Below, one piece after another: positions 56,410-64,000 of a stretch of 64,000 bases of DNA. The stretch's first letter is position 1. The number at the start of each line of letters is the position of its first letter. A model generated the notes under the pieces. It saw only the letters and a program-made list of their open reading frames with translations. It had not been told where the DNA came from and did not search any database. The position numbers and the translations under genes were made by a program. Source of the DNA: Dyella tabacisoli (GTDB taxonomy: Bacteria; Pseudomonadota; Gammaproteobacteria; Xanthomonadales; Rhodanobacteraceae); contig NZ_KZ857182.1 in the NCBI RefSeq assembly GCF_003350925.1, positions 1-64,000 of the forward strand, given 5' to 3'.

Positions 56410-56535
56410 GGGAAAAGCCTTAAAAGCAGAGGCAGAAAAGCAAGAGCAAAACAAAGAAAGATCAAAAAAGAACGCGGCGCCGCAAGCACCCATCAGTCTG
56501 CATGTTCCCCGTTCCCTGTTCCCCATTCCCGCTCC

Positions 56536-56571
56536 AAAAAAAAGCCCGCGCCGTTACCGACGCGGGCTTTT
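56536..56571. terminator. Bidirectional terminator, Yip1 / YceI genes
   Basis: Eight As, GCCCGCG, a 10-base loop, CGCGGGC and four Ts. It can terminate both converging transcripts; read on the minus strand the A-run becomes an eight-T tail for yceI. Confidence 0.9.
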
Positions 56572-56592
56572 CATATCGCGCTACCGATGAAC

Positions 56593-57186
56593 TTACTGAG
56601 TAGCGTCGGCCTTCGGCACGGCACCTTCGGTGGTGATGCGGATCTTGATTTCGTCACCGACGTTCGGCACATAGGCGCCGATGCCGAAATCGGAACGCTT
56701 CAGGCTGGTGGTGGCATCGAAGCCGATCGCCTGCTGCTTCAGCATCGGGTGCTCGCCGCTCTTATTGAGCTTGGCGTCCAGCACTACCGGCTTGGTCACG
56801 CCGTGCACGGTCAGGTCACCGGTAACCTTGAACTTGCCGCCGCCGAGCGGCTGCACCTTGGTGCTCTTGAACGTAGCGGTGGGAAATTTGTCGGCATCGA
56901 AAAAGTCCGGCTTTTTCAGATGTTCGTCGAGCTTGGTCACGTGCGTGTCCAAGTTGGCCAGTGGCAAGGTCACTTCAACCGATGACTTGGCCGGGTTTTT
57001 CTCGTCGAACACCAAGGTGCCGTCGCCGAGACCAAAGTTTGCGCTCGGGTTGGAGTAGCCGAAATGGCTCCAGCTAAACAGCACATTGGTGTGTGCCGGA
57101 TCGAGCTTGTAGGTCACCGGATCGGCGTGGGCGGCGACAGTGGCGCCAAGCAAACCGGTAATGAGCAGATAACGATATGCACGCAT
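56593..57186 (-). CDS. YceI family periplasmic protein
   Basis: 197 residues. Signal peptide (cleavage near AHA-D). The lipocalin-like YceI fold: YKLDPAHTNVLFSWSHFGYSN, VTLPLANLDTHVTKLDEHLKKPDFFDADKFPTATFKS, GDLTVHGVTKPVVLD. Binds polyprenoid-type lipids. Located between the terminator and the nitroreductase gene on the same strand. Confidence 0.92.
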   Translation of the reverse strand: MRAYRYLLITGLLGATVAAHADPVTYKLDPAHTNVLFSWSHFGYSNPSANFGLGDGTLVFDEKNPAKSSVEVTLPLANLDTHVTKLDEHLKKPDFFDADKFPTATFKSTKVQPLGGGKFKVTGDLTVHGVTKPVVLDAKLNKSGEHPMLKQQAIGFDATTSLKRSDFGIGAYVPNVGDEIKIRITTEGAVPKADATQ

Positions 57187-57250
57187 TAGGTATTCCTCTG
57201 AAGGTGGGGCTGCTTAAAGGCTGACGGCGCACGCCGCCAAGACACTAGCC

Positions 57251-57844
57251 TTAGACGATCTTGCAAGCCTCGTCGAACGACAGACGCGGGCTGCGTGGGA
57301 ACAAATCACGGCTGGCATCACCGTAACCGATATTAATCATGAAGTTCGACTTGATCTTGGTGCCGGCAAAGAACGCCTCGTTGACGCCGTCCTGATCGAA
57401 GCCCGACATCGGCCCGCAATCGAGCCCGAGCGAGCGAGCCGCGGCAATGACGTAGGCGCCCTGCAGGCTGGCGTTACGAAATGCGGTGGCATCGATCAAC
57501 GGCTGGTTGCCGGCGAACCAGCTACGGGCATCGGCATGTGGAAACAGCTTGGGTAGCTGTTCGTAAAACTCATAGTCGATGGCGATAATCGCGGTGACCG
57601 GCGCCACCAGGGTCTTGGCGCGATTGCCATCGGACATGAACGGCGAGAGCTTCTCCTTCGCCTCTTTCGACCTCACGAACACCACCCGCATCGGCGAGCA
57701 GTTCGCGCTGGTGGGGCCGAACTTGGCCAAATCGTAAAGCTGATGCAGTTGCTCATCGCTGACGTCTTTGGGCAGCCAGGCGTTGAACGTGCGGGCAGTA
57801 CGGAACAACTGGTCGAGGGCCGTCTCTGAAAGCATCTCGCTCAT
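57251..57844 (-). CDS. Nitroreductase family protein (RutE/HadB-like)
   Basis: 197 residues. FMN-binding nitroreductase with [31 protein letters not shown] near the N-terminus and [23 protein letters not shown], which is characteristic of the RutE branch (malonic semialdehyde reductase). No other rut genes are near, so the role is uncertain. Precedes yceI by 64 bp. Confidence 0.88.
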   Translation of the reverse strand: MSEMLSETALDQLFRTARTFNAWLPKDVSDEQLHQLYDLAKFGPTSANCSPMRVVFVRSKEAKEKLSPFMSDGNRAKTLVAPVTAIIAIDYEFYEQLPKLFPHADARSWFAGNQPLIDATAFRNASLQGAYVIAAARSLGLDCGPMSGFDQDGVNEAFFAGTKIKSNFMINIGYGDASRDLFPRSPRLSFDEACKIV

Positions 57845-57983
57845 AGGTATCCTTTTTTGACAAGCGCGCCGCCGAGGGCGCTACGATCGTCAAGTGTAAA
57901 CGCGTGCGACGGCACGTAGGCCTACGGTTTGAGGAACGTACTGTGCTGTTTCAAGAAACAATGCTCGTCCCGCTGCCTGCACG

Positions 57984-58970
57984 ATGAGACTACACGGGGA
58001 ATGCTGGGTCATTACCGACCATGCCGCAGGCAACCAGCGGCAGGCGTTGGCGTTGGCCGAACAGTTGGAATTACCCATACGCCATCTGATCCTGGAGCCT
58101 CGGCCGCCCTGGTCCTGGCTCGCGCCACGGCTGCTTCCCGGCATGCGATACGCCCTCACCCCCGCCCAACGCGAACAATTCTCCCCACCATGGCCGCGCC
58201 TGGCTATCGGTTGCGGACGCGCCGCTGCCTTGTTCACCCGCAGGTTGCGCACGCTTTCCGGGGGCCATTGCTACACCGTGCAAATTCTCAACCCGCGGAT
58301 CGATCCGGTCCATTGGGATAGCGTGATCGCGCCCGCGCACGATCGCCTCAATGGCCCCAATGTGCTGCGAACGCTGGGTTCATTGCATGCCGTCGACGCC
58401 GCCTGGCTGGACGATGGCCGCGAATCCTGCCCCACCCTGGCCGACCTGCCGCGTCCACGCGTCGGCGTGCTGCTGGGCGGGCCGCGCCAAGGCATTCCCT
58501 TCGACGCCGCCTACACGCAACAGCTCGCCGAGCGCCTGCTGGCGCGTTATCGCAAAGAAGGCGGCAGCCTGCTCGTACTCGCCTCGCGCCGCACGCCGCA
58601 TGCGTCGATCGACATCATGCGCGCGATGCTCAGCGACGTCCCCGGCCTGATCTGGGCCGGTCGCGACGATGGCCGCAACCCCTTTCCCGGCGTGCTTGGC
58701 TGGGCCGATCGCCTCGTGGTCACCCCCGATTCGGTAAACATGCTCTCCGAGGCCTGCGCCGTCGGTTGCCCGGTACACACCCTGGTCGTGGCACCTCTAC
58801 CGGCGAAAATCGAACACTTTCATCGTGCATTACGCGAAACCGGACTGCTGCATGACCTGGATGCCACGCCCCCGGCACAGCAAAAACCATTGCGCGAGAT
58901 AGCGGCGATTGCCGAGGAGTTATGCAAGCGCATCGAAACCCATCAGCGAGCCACCGACGCACATCGGTAG
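57984..58970 (+). CDS. Mitochondrial fission ELM1-like protein
   Basis: 328 residues. ELM1 family: WVITDHAAGNQRQALALAEQL at the N-terminus, HCYTVQILNPRID, GVLLGGPRQGIPFD and RLVVTPDSVNMLSEACAVGCPVHTL, a GT-B-like fold. The bacterial role is unknown; possible nucleotide-sugar binding. Its stop codon (58968-58970) is the TAG at the left end of a REP-like element. Confidence 0.88.
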   Translation: MRLHGECWVITDHAAGNQRQALALAEQLELPIRHLILEPRPPWSWLAPRLLPGMRYALTPAQREQFSPPWPRLAIGCGRAAALFTRRLRTLSGGHCYTVQILNPRIDPVHWDSVIAPAHDRLNGPNVLRTLGSLHAVDAAWLDDGRESCPTLADLPRPRVGVLLGGPRQGIPFDAAYTQQLAERLLARYRKEGGSLLVLASRRTPHASIDIMRAMLSDVPGLIWAGRDDGRNPFPGVLGWADRLVVTPDSVNMLSEACAVGCPVHTLVVAPLPAKIEHFHRALRETGLLHDLDATPPAQQKPLREIAAIAEELCKRIETHQRATDAHR

Positions 58971-59036
58971 GTTGGGCTGAACGAAGTGATGCCCAACGTT
59001 GCGCAACGCCGGGGTTCGCCGCACTCACACCAACCT
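58966..59036. repeat. Paired REP-like element, shortened (71 bp)
   Basis: Left half GGTAGGTTGGGCTGAACGAAG matches the 143-bp copies, and the right end CTCACACCAACCT matches their right end in weaker form. The spacer of about 70 bp is missing. Contains the ELM1 stop codon. Confidence 0.75.
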
Positions 59037-59047
59037 TGTATTTTAAA

Positions 59048-59072
59048 TTTGTCCAAGTCCCTCTTGGACAAA
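59048..59072. repeat. Perfect 10-bp inverted repeat next to transposase remnant
   Basis: TTTGTCCAAG and CTTGGACAAA with a 5-base loop, 12 bp after the shortened element and 18 bp before the first recognisable codon of the transposase remnant. Confidence 0.65.
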
Positions 59073-59089
59073 AGTGTCTGAATGCCGTC

Positions 59090-59353
59090 CCCCGGAGCAG
59101 TTATCACCTTGGACGCGTTGATCGTCTGGTACGGCCACACGCAGAATATCTAGCGCTTGGAAACACCCCGGACGGACAACGAGCGGCTTACGGTGAATGG
59201 TTTCGAGAGGCGATCAGGGAGGATCGATTGAACGAGATACGCGCTTATGTGCAGCAGCAACGTACATGGGGGACAAGTCGCTTTCAGACATCGATTGAAG
59301 CTGAACTTGAGCGAGTTACTACGGTTCGACCGCGAGGCCGGCCGAAAACCTAA
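59090..59353 (+). pseudogene. REP-associated tyrosine transposase remnant (C-terminal part)
   Basis: The last 87 codons of an open frame read PRSSYHLGRVDRLVRPHAEYLALG, then NTPDGQRAAYGEWFREAI, then ending TVRPRGRPKT. This is the C-terminal pattern of RAYT transposases (usually WSSY, LVTPHPAYLALG, RPRGRPKK). The N-terminal Y1 domain with HUH and catalytic Tyr is absent. The open frame begins at 58922 inside the ELM1 gene, but its first part is not transposase. Confidence 0.7.
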
Positions 59354-59371
59354 GCTCTCGATAATGCCACT

Positions 59372-59403
59372 GACCCCTTACTTACCCGACCCCTTACTTA
59401 CCC
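59372..59403. repeat. Two tandem copies of GACCCCTTACTTACCC
   Basis: A perfect 16-bp tandem duplication, 19 bp after the transposase remnant stop. It may mark the old right boundary of the element that brought the transposase. Confidence 0.75.
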
Positions 59404-59451
59404 CCCGTTGTCCTGATGCCCTGGCTTCCAGCGAGCTTCGCCATCCGTACC

Positions 59452-59480
59452 GCGCTTGAGTATGCTCATAGCTCAAGCGC
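59452..59480. other. Hairpin GCGCTTGAG...CTCAAGCGC before small membrane protein gene
   Basis: A 9-bp perfect stem whose interior (TATG/CATA) also pairs. It lies 18 bp before the ATG of the next gene, in its leader; a regulatory role is possible. Confidence 0.5.
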
Positions 59481-59497
59481 CTTGGAGAATGCATCGG

Positions 59498-59917
59498 ATG
59501 ACGACCTTGTCTGCTATCGGGGGACTGCTGTTTTTGATCGTCGTCTGCGCTTTGGCGATGTCGGCGCTGGCGTGGTTCATCATCAACAAGGTCTCCAACA
59601 AGATTCTGAAAGAGCAGCGGCGGATCATCGACAAGGTCTCCAATAAAGCACTGGAGCAGCGTCTCCACCGCGAGGGCGTCGCCACAACCGCGCAGGTGCT
59701 CGACGCCGCCGATACCGGTAGCCGCATCGATGCCATTTTCATCCTGACGCGCTTGCAGCTACAGGTCGCGGCGACCGAAGGGGTGGAGGAATTCGTGATC
59801 GAGATCGTCGTGCCGCTGAGCCCGGTGCGGGTTGCCCAGATCGTACCTGGCACCACGGTGAAAGTCCGGGTCGATCCGGTCAGCCGAGAGGTGGTGCTGG
59901 ATCAACCGCGCAAGTGA
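59498..59917 (+). CDS. Single-span membrane protein, function unknown
   Basis: 139 residues. One N-terminal membrane helix (AIGGLLFLIVVCALAMSALAWFII), a short helical stretch (NKVSNKILKEQRRIIDKVSNKALEQRLHREG in pieces), then a beta-rich domain (VATTAQVLDAADTGSRIDAIFILTRLQLQVAATEG, TTVKVRVDPVSREVVLDQP) resembling domains that describe 'value with constants' in DUF3592-type proteins. The Met at 59498 has GGAG upstream; 59489 and 59456 are alternatives. Confidence 0.7.
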   Translation: MTTLSAIGGLLFLIVVCALAMSALAWFIINKVSNKILKEQRRIIDKVSNKALEQRLHREGVATTAQVLDAADTGSRIDAIFILTRLQLQVAATEGVEEFVIEIVVPLSPVRVAQIVPGTTVKVRVDPVSREVVLDQPRK

Positions 59918-60081
59918 GGGCAAACAAAGGTACCAGAGTCATTATCTGGCACTTGGATCAGGCATCGGCTATAACGCGGAAGGCGTAGTTCGACGAAGGT
60001 ATTCGCCACTGCGCTTATAGCGATGTCTCATGCCATACCAGCCTCGCTTGCGATGTGATGCCGGCGACATGGTTTGCGGAT

Positions 60082-60115
60082 CGTTGGGGTTCGCTTGCGC
60101 TCACCCTAACCTACG
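60082..60115. repeat. REP-like half element
   Basis: CGTTGGGGTTCGCTTG then CGCTCACCCTAACCTACG: a single right half of the 143-bp element, with one mismatch in the closing stem. Confidence 0.75.
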
Positions 60116-60140
60116 ACGGTTGAGAAACGAACTCATACAA

Positions 60141-60175
60141 ACGAGCCCCGTCAGTTCATCACTGGCGGGGCTCGT
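60141..60175 (-). terminator. Hairpin after the gene remnant at 60187-60494
   Basis: ACGAGCCCCG-T-CAGT and ACTG-G-CGGGGCTCGT pair around a 5-base loop. It lies 12 bp beyond the stop of the remnant read on the minus strand. Confidence 0.7.
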
Positions 60176-60186
60176 ACGTTACCGGC

Positions 60187-60494
60187 TTACCTCGCTTGTT
60201 TCTCTTGCCTCTCCAGCAAGCCCATAGCTACCGATTCCACCCGTTCACTCAAAAAATACAGGGCGATAAACAAGCCTTCGGTGGTCAGCGGATCGAAGGG
60301 GAGTTTCTTCGGGCGGCTGATCCATATTGCATTCGTATTGAATGCGGAACGATTCACTGGTGGCCAAAATACGTGCAAGGGTAAGCACCCCTGTGATGAT
60401 GCCAGTGAGGGTGGTGAGGGATTCCTCGTAGGGGGCGACCAGATTGCCTTCGGTCAAAATTTGGCGACAAATGTCTGTAGTCTTCGCGCGCCAA
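60187..60494 (-). pseudogene. Frameshifted, 5'-truncated gene remnant
   Basis: Two minus-strand frames join to make one sensible protein. The first ends in SLTTLTGIITGVLTLARILA, then QYECNMDQPPEE. The second continues KKLPFDPLTTEGLFIALYF, then LSERVESVAMGLLERQ, to a stop at 60187. The shift is near 60300. Upstream, the reading is cut by the left end of the 143-bp REP-like element at 60495. A terminator-like hairpin follows. No family is recognised. A sequencing error at the shift cannot be excluded. Confidence 0.5.
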
Positions 60495-60637
60495 CGTAGG
60501 TTGGGCTGAACAAAGTGATGCCCAACGTTGCGCAGCTTTGAAGCTCGCCGTGATATCAAACATGCGTGCTTTTGAGGCTCACCGTGAACCCCAATATCGC
60601 GCAACGTTGGGGTTCGCCTTGCTCACCCCAACCTACG
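60495..60637. repeat. Paired REP-like element, 143 bp, copy 2
   Basis: Begins CGTAGGTTGGGCTGAACAAAG and ends TTGCTCACCCCAACCTACG, with the same layout and the same length as copy 1. The spacer also matches in long patches (AACATG, GCTTTTGA, CGCGCAACGTTGGGG). Its right end contains the TAG stop (60633-60635) of the glycosidase gene. Confidence 0.85.
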
Positions 60638-62798
60638 GTTGCGCCCTAAAACGAAAACGTACGCGCTCGTTCGCCTCGCGTACCGCATGCACAAAATCCG
60701 TAAACGGAAGGTCGGTAATGCCGACCAGGCCGATGTGTGCGTTCTCGCCATCGAGCAAGCGACCCGTGACGGGCTGATCGGCATACTGGAACCAATGCGC
60801 GCCGACGATATTCGGGTCGTTCGCTGCCGCAGCGATGAAACGCGTATACGCTTCACCGCGTTGCTGCTCGTTATAGACCGCGATCACGCCGCTGCCGAAC
60901 GGGCCTCGATCGTTGGAGCCGAAATGAAACTCGGTTATCAGGGCCGGCTTACCCAGCCCGGCCAAAGCAGGCGCGTCGAAGCCATGCTGCGGCACATCGG
61001 TATAGGTATTGAAACTCACTACATCACAATAAGCCGCGCAGGCCGCGACAGCTTCAGGGGTGTTCACTGCAAAGCGGCCGCCGAGAAACAGATGGTGTGC
61101 ATCGTGTCGATGAATCGCCTCGGCGACCACACGGAAATAGGTGTCGGCATACTGGCGTAGCCACGCGCTGTAGTCATCGGCAATCGCGGGATGAGCCTCA
61201 TTCGGATCAGGAGCCGCAAACCCGGTGGCACTCAATGCCTCCCATGACGGCAGGGCGATGCCCCAGGCCGCTGCCAGCTTTGCCGGCTCGCCATACTTTT
61301 TCTTCAGTACCCCGATAAATGCCTGCTTGGCATCGCTGATGGCTTCGCCGCGCAAGGTGCCCGTAGCCAAGCCCCAGCGCCCTTGCGGCCCCTGCCCGGC
61401 CCAGGCCAGTTCGTTGTCGGCGAAATAGCCCAGCAACCAGGGATCGTCGCGCACCTCGTTCGCCACCTTGGCCACCGCGCTATCGGCGGCTTGTGCAAAA
61501 CGTGGATCAAAGGGATCAGGCATGCGCCCCCAATAATCGTAGCCGCTGGACACATTGCCAAAAACACCGGCGACGGCGATCGAGCGCGTATAGGGCATGC
61601 GATGCGCCTTACCTAGCGCGGTATCGCTCCAGTTACCCACGGTGTTGAAACCCCAGGCTTGCAGTCGATCCAGTGTTCGCGTGCGCCACACGTCCAGCGC
61701 ATGTGAACCATCCGCGCGATACAGATTGGCCGCATAGAAATCGAACCAGCGGCCGTGGTTATAGGCGATACCCGCACGCGAACCCGCACCGGGCTGGCGG
61801 CTGTCATCGCTGCCGTAGAACGACGCCCATGCTCCGCTGGCGGAAGGCAGCTCACGGAACATGCTTTCGCGCCCCTCGACATAACTGCGCCCACCTTCGG
61901 CAGTAACCGCGTTGACGCCGAGCGAGAAAAACGCATGTCCATCGGGCGTAACGAATTGCCAGCGACCGTCGCGGCGCTCAGTGCGAAACCAACCATTGGC
62001 CTTGAATGCCGGAACGTCCAGACGCCCGCCATAAGGGTCCGCTGGATTCTGTTGTTTCCGTGCCGCAGCCAGCCCGGCCTGTGCCTTGCCCTGTTCGGCA
62101 CGCAAGACCGCATCGGAATCGACCTTCTCGGGCCAACTGCCGCGCGTGTACTGACCCCAGGCATCGACGATGCCGGCGTAGGCATGATTCAACGTGGCAC
62201 TGCCTGCGGAGGTTTCGACGCGGCCGAGCAGCAATGCTTGAGCGGCCTGTGGCGCCGGCATGCCGATTCGCACAGCACGCACCTGCCGCGGATCAAGCGT
62301 CCCTTCCACGGTCGTTGCCAGCAGTACCCGCTGTCCCTGCTCGTCAAACGGCATGGGTGGCCCGACTTGCATGCCCTGGACACGCGGCGACGTCGCTTGC
62401 AGCGGCACGACGATGGTTTGTACCGGCCCAGCCGGCAAGCCCATCGTCGCGTGCAAATGCTGAGCATCGCCGACACCATCGATATCCACGGTCAAGGTCA
62501 CCGCCCATGGCATCGCGTTCTGCACGATCAGGCGCAGTTCGCCTTGTCGCGACCAGTCCCACGCACCTTGCTTCGGCGCCATCACTAGCTGCGGCTGTGC
62601 GGCAGGCTCAAACGTATAACGCAACAGCGGCGTTGCGCCCTGCACCGGCTCCGGCGCAGCCCCGCGCTGTACGTGCTGCAACGTAAGCTGTGGATTGGGC
62701 GTTATCTGGCTGAGGTCGGCAACCACCGTTTCCGTGGCGGCCTGACAAGCGGTCAGTCCCAGTAGACCAAGCAGTGAGAGAAAAGCGATTCGTTTCAT
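60633..62798 (-). CDS. GH50-like beta-agarase family lipoprotein
   Basis: 721 residues. Lipoprotein signal (LLGLTAC, Cys18). N-terminal beta-sandwich (about 40-230), then a TIM barrel with WFDFYAANLYR, RLQAWGFNTVGNWSD, the acid/base Glu in GYFADNELAW (about 461) and the nucleophile Glu in ITEFHFGSND (about 622). This layout fits GH50 (clan GH-A) exo-acting beta-agarases; the true substrate may be another galactan-like sugar. CGGAG precedes the ATG. Its stop codon lies in a REP-like element. Confidence 0.7.
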   Translation of the reverse strand: MKRIAFLSLLGLLGLTACQAATETVVADLSQITPNPQLTLQHVQRGAAPEPVQGATPLLRYTFEPAAQPQLVMAPKQGAWDWSRQGELRLIVQNAMPWAVTLTVDIDGVGDAQHLHATMGLPAGPVQTIVVPLQATSPRVQGMQVGPPMPFDEQGQRVLLATTVEGTLDPRQVRAVRIGMPAPQAAQALLLGRVETSAGSATLNHAYAGIVDAWGQYTRGSWPEKVDSDAVLRAEQGKAQAGLAAARKQQNPADPYGGRLDVPAFKANGWFRTERRDGRWQFVTPDGHAFFSLGVNAVTAEGGRSYVEGRESMFRELPSASGAWASFYGSDDSRQPGAGSRAGIAYNHGRWFDFYAANLYRADGSHALDVWRTRTLDRLQAWGFNTVGNWSDTALGKAHRMPYTRSIAVAGVFGNVSSGYDYWGRMPDPFDPRFAQAADSAVAKVANEVRDDPWLLGYFADNELAWAGQGPQGRWGLATGTLRGEAISDAKQAFIGVLKKKYGEPAKLAAAWGIALPSWEALSATGFAAPDPNEAHPAIADDYSAWLRQYADTYFRVVAEAIHRHDAHHLFLGGRFAVNTPEAVAACAAYCDVVSFNTYTDVPQHGFDAPALAGLGKPALITEFHFGSNDRGPFGSGVIAVYNEQQRGEAYTRFIAAAANDPNIVGAHWFQYADQPVTGRLLDGENAHIGLVGITDLPFTDFVHAVREANERVRFRFRAQP

Positions 62799-62847
62799 GC
62801 TCCGAGTATGCCCCCGCCACCCTAAGAGCGCACTCGTCAGCGCTTAC

Positions 62848-64000
62848 TCACACATGGACACGGCGCCAGAGGTAATAAACCGGCACCCCTACCGCGATCA
62901 GTAACAAACTCATGCCGGCATCGCCGGGAGCATGAATCGTCGTGGCGATAATCACGCCGAACACCGTGCCGACGAAGAGCAACGGCAGCAATGGATAGAA
63001 AGGCACTCGATACGGCGATGGCTCATCGGCAAAACGGCGGCGATACCAAAACAGGGTGGCGATGCCAAAGGCATGCGATAGCCATTCGCCCACCGTGGTG
63101 TAGTCGAGCAACTGACCGAAGCTGCCCGACAAGGTGAGTACGACGGCCCAGGCGCCCAGTACGGCCAGTGCCACCTGCGGCGCACGGGTGCGTGGTTCGA
63201 TATGTCCAGCCACCCGAAAAAACATGCCGTCGGCGCCCATCGTCTGCAGCACGCGAGCGCCACCGGCAATCGCGATGCTGCAATAACCGAAGGTGGAGCA
63301 GGCAATGCCTACGGCGATCAAGGTGGCGCCATGCTCGCCGAACAATCGGCGCATCAAATCCGCCGCAGGCGCATGACTGGCGGCAAGCCCGGCATGCCCC
63401 AGCCCGGCGAGATAAGCCAGGTTGACCAACACATAGCAAATCACCACCACAGCCAACCCAAGACCCAGCGCGCGCGGCAAGGTGCGTTGCGGTTCGCGCA
63501 CCTCGCCAGCCAGGTCGTTGAGATAGTGAAAACCGCCATAAGTGAATAACACCGGCAACAACGCGCCGAGAAACGACCACGCCGGCACCGGATGGGCCGT
63601 ATCCGTAGCCAGGGCCATGCCCAACTGACCGCGCACCAGCACCAGCCCGGCGACGATCAACACGACGATCGCCGTCAGCTTGAGCAGGGTGAACAGGTTC
63701 TGCATGCGCGCGCCCGCGCGAATGCCAAACAGATTCACGCCGACGATGAAGGCAATCGCGCCTACCGCTATCGGCTTCACCCATGGCAACGGCAACCCGG
63801 TCGCCGCGCAGAAATAATCGGCAAACGTCGTCGCCACGGCCGCCACACTGCCGGGGTAGTTAATCAACGCCATCGTCCAGCCAAACAGAAACGCCGGCAG
63901 TTGACCGAAAGCTTCGCGCAGATAGATGTAGACGCCACCCGCCTGCGGTCGCCGCGCACCCAGTTCGGCATAGCAAAGCACCCCGGCCAGTGTGAGCAAG
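62848..64000 (-). CDS. APC family amino-acid permease (5' end beyond the window)
   Basis: 383 residues are visible, starting inside the protein; the true start lies past base 64000. About ten membrane helices. LCYAELGARRPQAGGVYIYLREAFG is the APC signature after helix 2, then IRAGARMQNLFTLLKL and FFRVAGHIEPRTRAPQVAL. Substrate unknown. It precedes the glycosidase gene by 49 bp on the same strand, so co-transcription is possible. Confidence 0.88.
   Translation of the reverse strand, partial: LLTLAGVLCYAELGARRPQAGGVYIYLREAFGQLPAFLFGWTMALINYPGSVAAVATTFADYFCAATGLPLPWVKPIAVGAIAFIVGVNLFGIRAGARMQNLFTLLKLTAIVVLIVAGLVLVRGQLGMALATDTAHPVPAWSFLGALLPVLFTYGGFHYLNDLAGEVREPQRTLPRALGLGLAVVVICYVLVNLAYLAGLGHAGLAASHAPAADLMRRLFGEHGATLIAVGIACSTFGYCSIAIAGGARVLQTMGADGMFFRVAGHIEPRTRAPQVALAVLGAWAVVLTLSGSFGQLLDYTTVGEWLSHAFGIATLFWYRRRFADEPSPYRVPFYPLLPLLFVGTVFGVIIATTIHAPGDAGMSLLLIAVGVPVYYLWRRVHV

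Overview
The window is high-GC, densely coded DNA from a gammaproteobacterium of the Xanthomonadales, most likely Rhodanobacteraceae (Dyella/Rhodanobacter/Luteibacter-like). I infer this from the gene families (pyrophosphate-type phosphofructokinase, short-form adenylate kinase, Mpl, ELM1-like protein, PPi-pumping membrane pyrophosphatase, DUF192 lipoprotein, rubredoxin divergent from thiE-hemL) and the gene order; no 16S rRNA is present. I saw no tRNA, rRNA, CRISPR array, prophage or intact insertion sequence.

Layout. 1-5.4 kb: DUF192 lipoprotein, rubredoxin, thiE-hemL, a voltage-gated K+ channel, argD. 5.7-12.5 kb: the most interesting block, a six-gene operon of secreted or outer-membrane proteins that resembles the Pseudomonas Fap functional-amyloid system. 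It has two or more repeat-bearing fibre subunits, a C39 peptidase (FapD-like), a coiled-coil/beta-barrel pore (FapF-like) and two accessory secreted proteins. A textbook sigma-54 promoter precedes it and a sigma-54 activator gene (VpsR-like) lies convergently at its end. 12.8-23.9 kb: housekeeping and small-molecule enzymes (VOC protein, SDR, LON-domain protein, ABC exporter pair, mpl, adk, pfp, azoR with a divergent LysR regulator, hydrolase, RcnB-like protein). 24-38 kb: membrane H+-pyrophosphatase, DUF389 membrane protein, periplasmic prolyl oligopeptidase, an overlapping ECF sigma/Ser-Thr kinase pair, a DUF3617 protein, a trimeric autotransporter adhesin, a prolyl hydroxylase-like enzyme and soluble pyrophosphatase. 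38-44 kb: thiC under a TPP riboswitch, a TetR regulator, an isoaspartyl methyltransferase-like gene and tolC. 43.7-54.6 kb: an envelope-glycan region (waaA, lpxL-type acyltransferase, polysaccharide deacetylase, three glycosyltransferases, O-antigen ligase) interrupted by a large secreted S53 peptidase and an AT-rich, gene-free stretch. 54.7-64 kb: small zinc-ribbon protein, Yip1-domain protein, YceI, nitroreductase, ELM1, a GH50-like glycosidase lipoprotein and the start-less end of an amino-acid permease.

The right-hand part (53-61 kb) carries a family of REP-like elements. Two are paired 143-bp elements with CGTAGGTTGGG...CCCAACCTACG ends, a third is a shortened pair, and there are two single halves. 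Three elements overlap the stop codon of a neighbouring gene at exactly the same place in the element (the TAG of GTAGGTTGGG). A 5'-truncated REP-associated tyrosine transposase remnant lies 54 bp beyond one of them, and a frameshifted gene remnant lies between two others.

How the genes work together. Thiamine synthesis (thiE, riboswitch-controlled thiC), tetrapyrrole synthesis (hemL) and pyrophosphate handling (pfp, hppA, ppa) are represented by scattered members. Surface adhesion is prominent: the Fap-like amyloid operon, the trimeric autotransporter, LPS/O-antigen genes and a VpsR-type regulator all point to a biofilm-forming lifestyle. All functional statements are from reading sequence and family knowledge; no database search was run.
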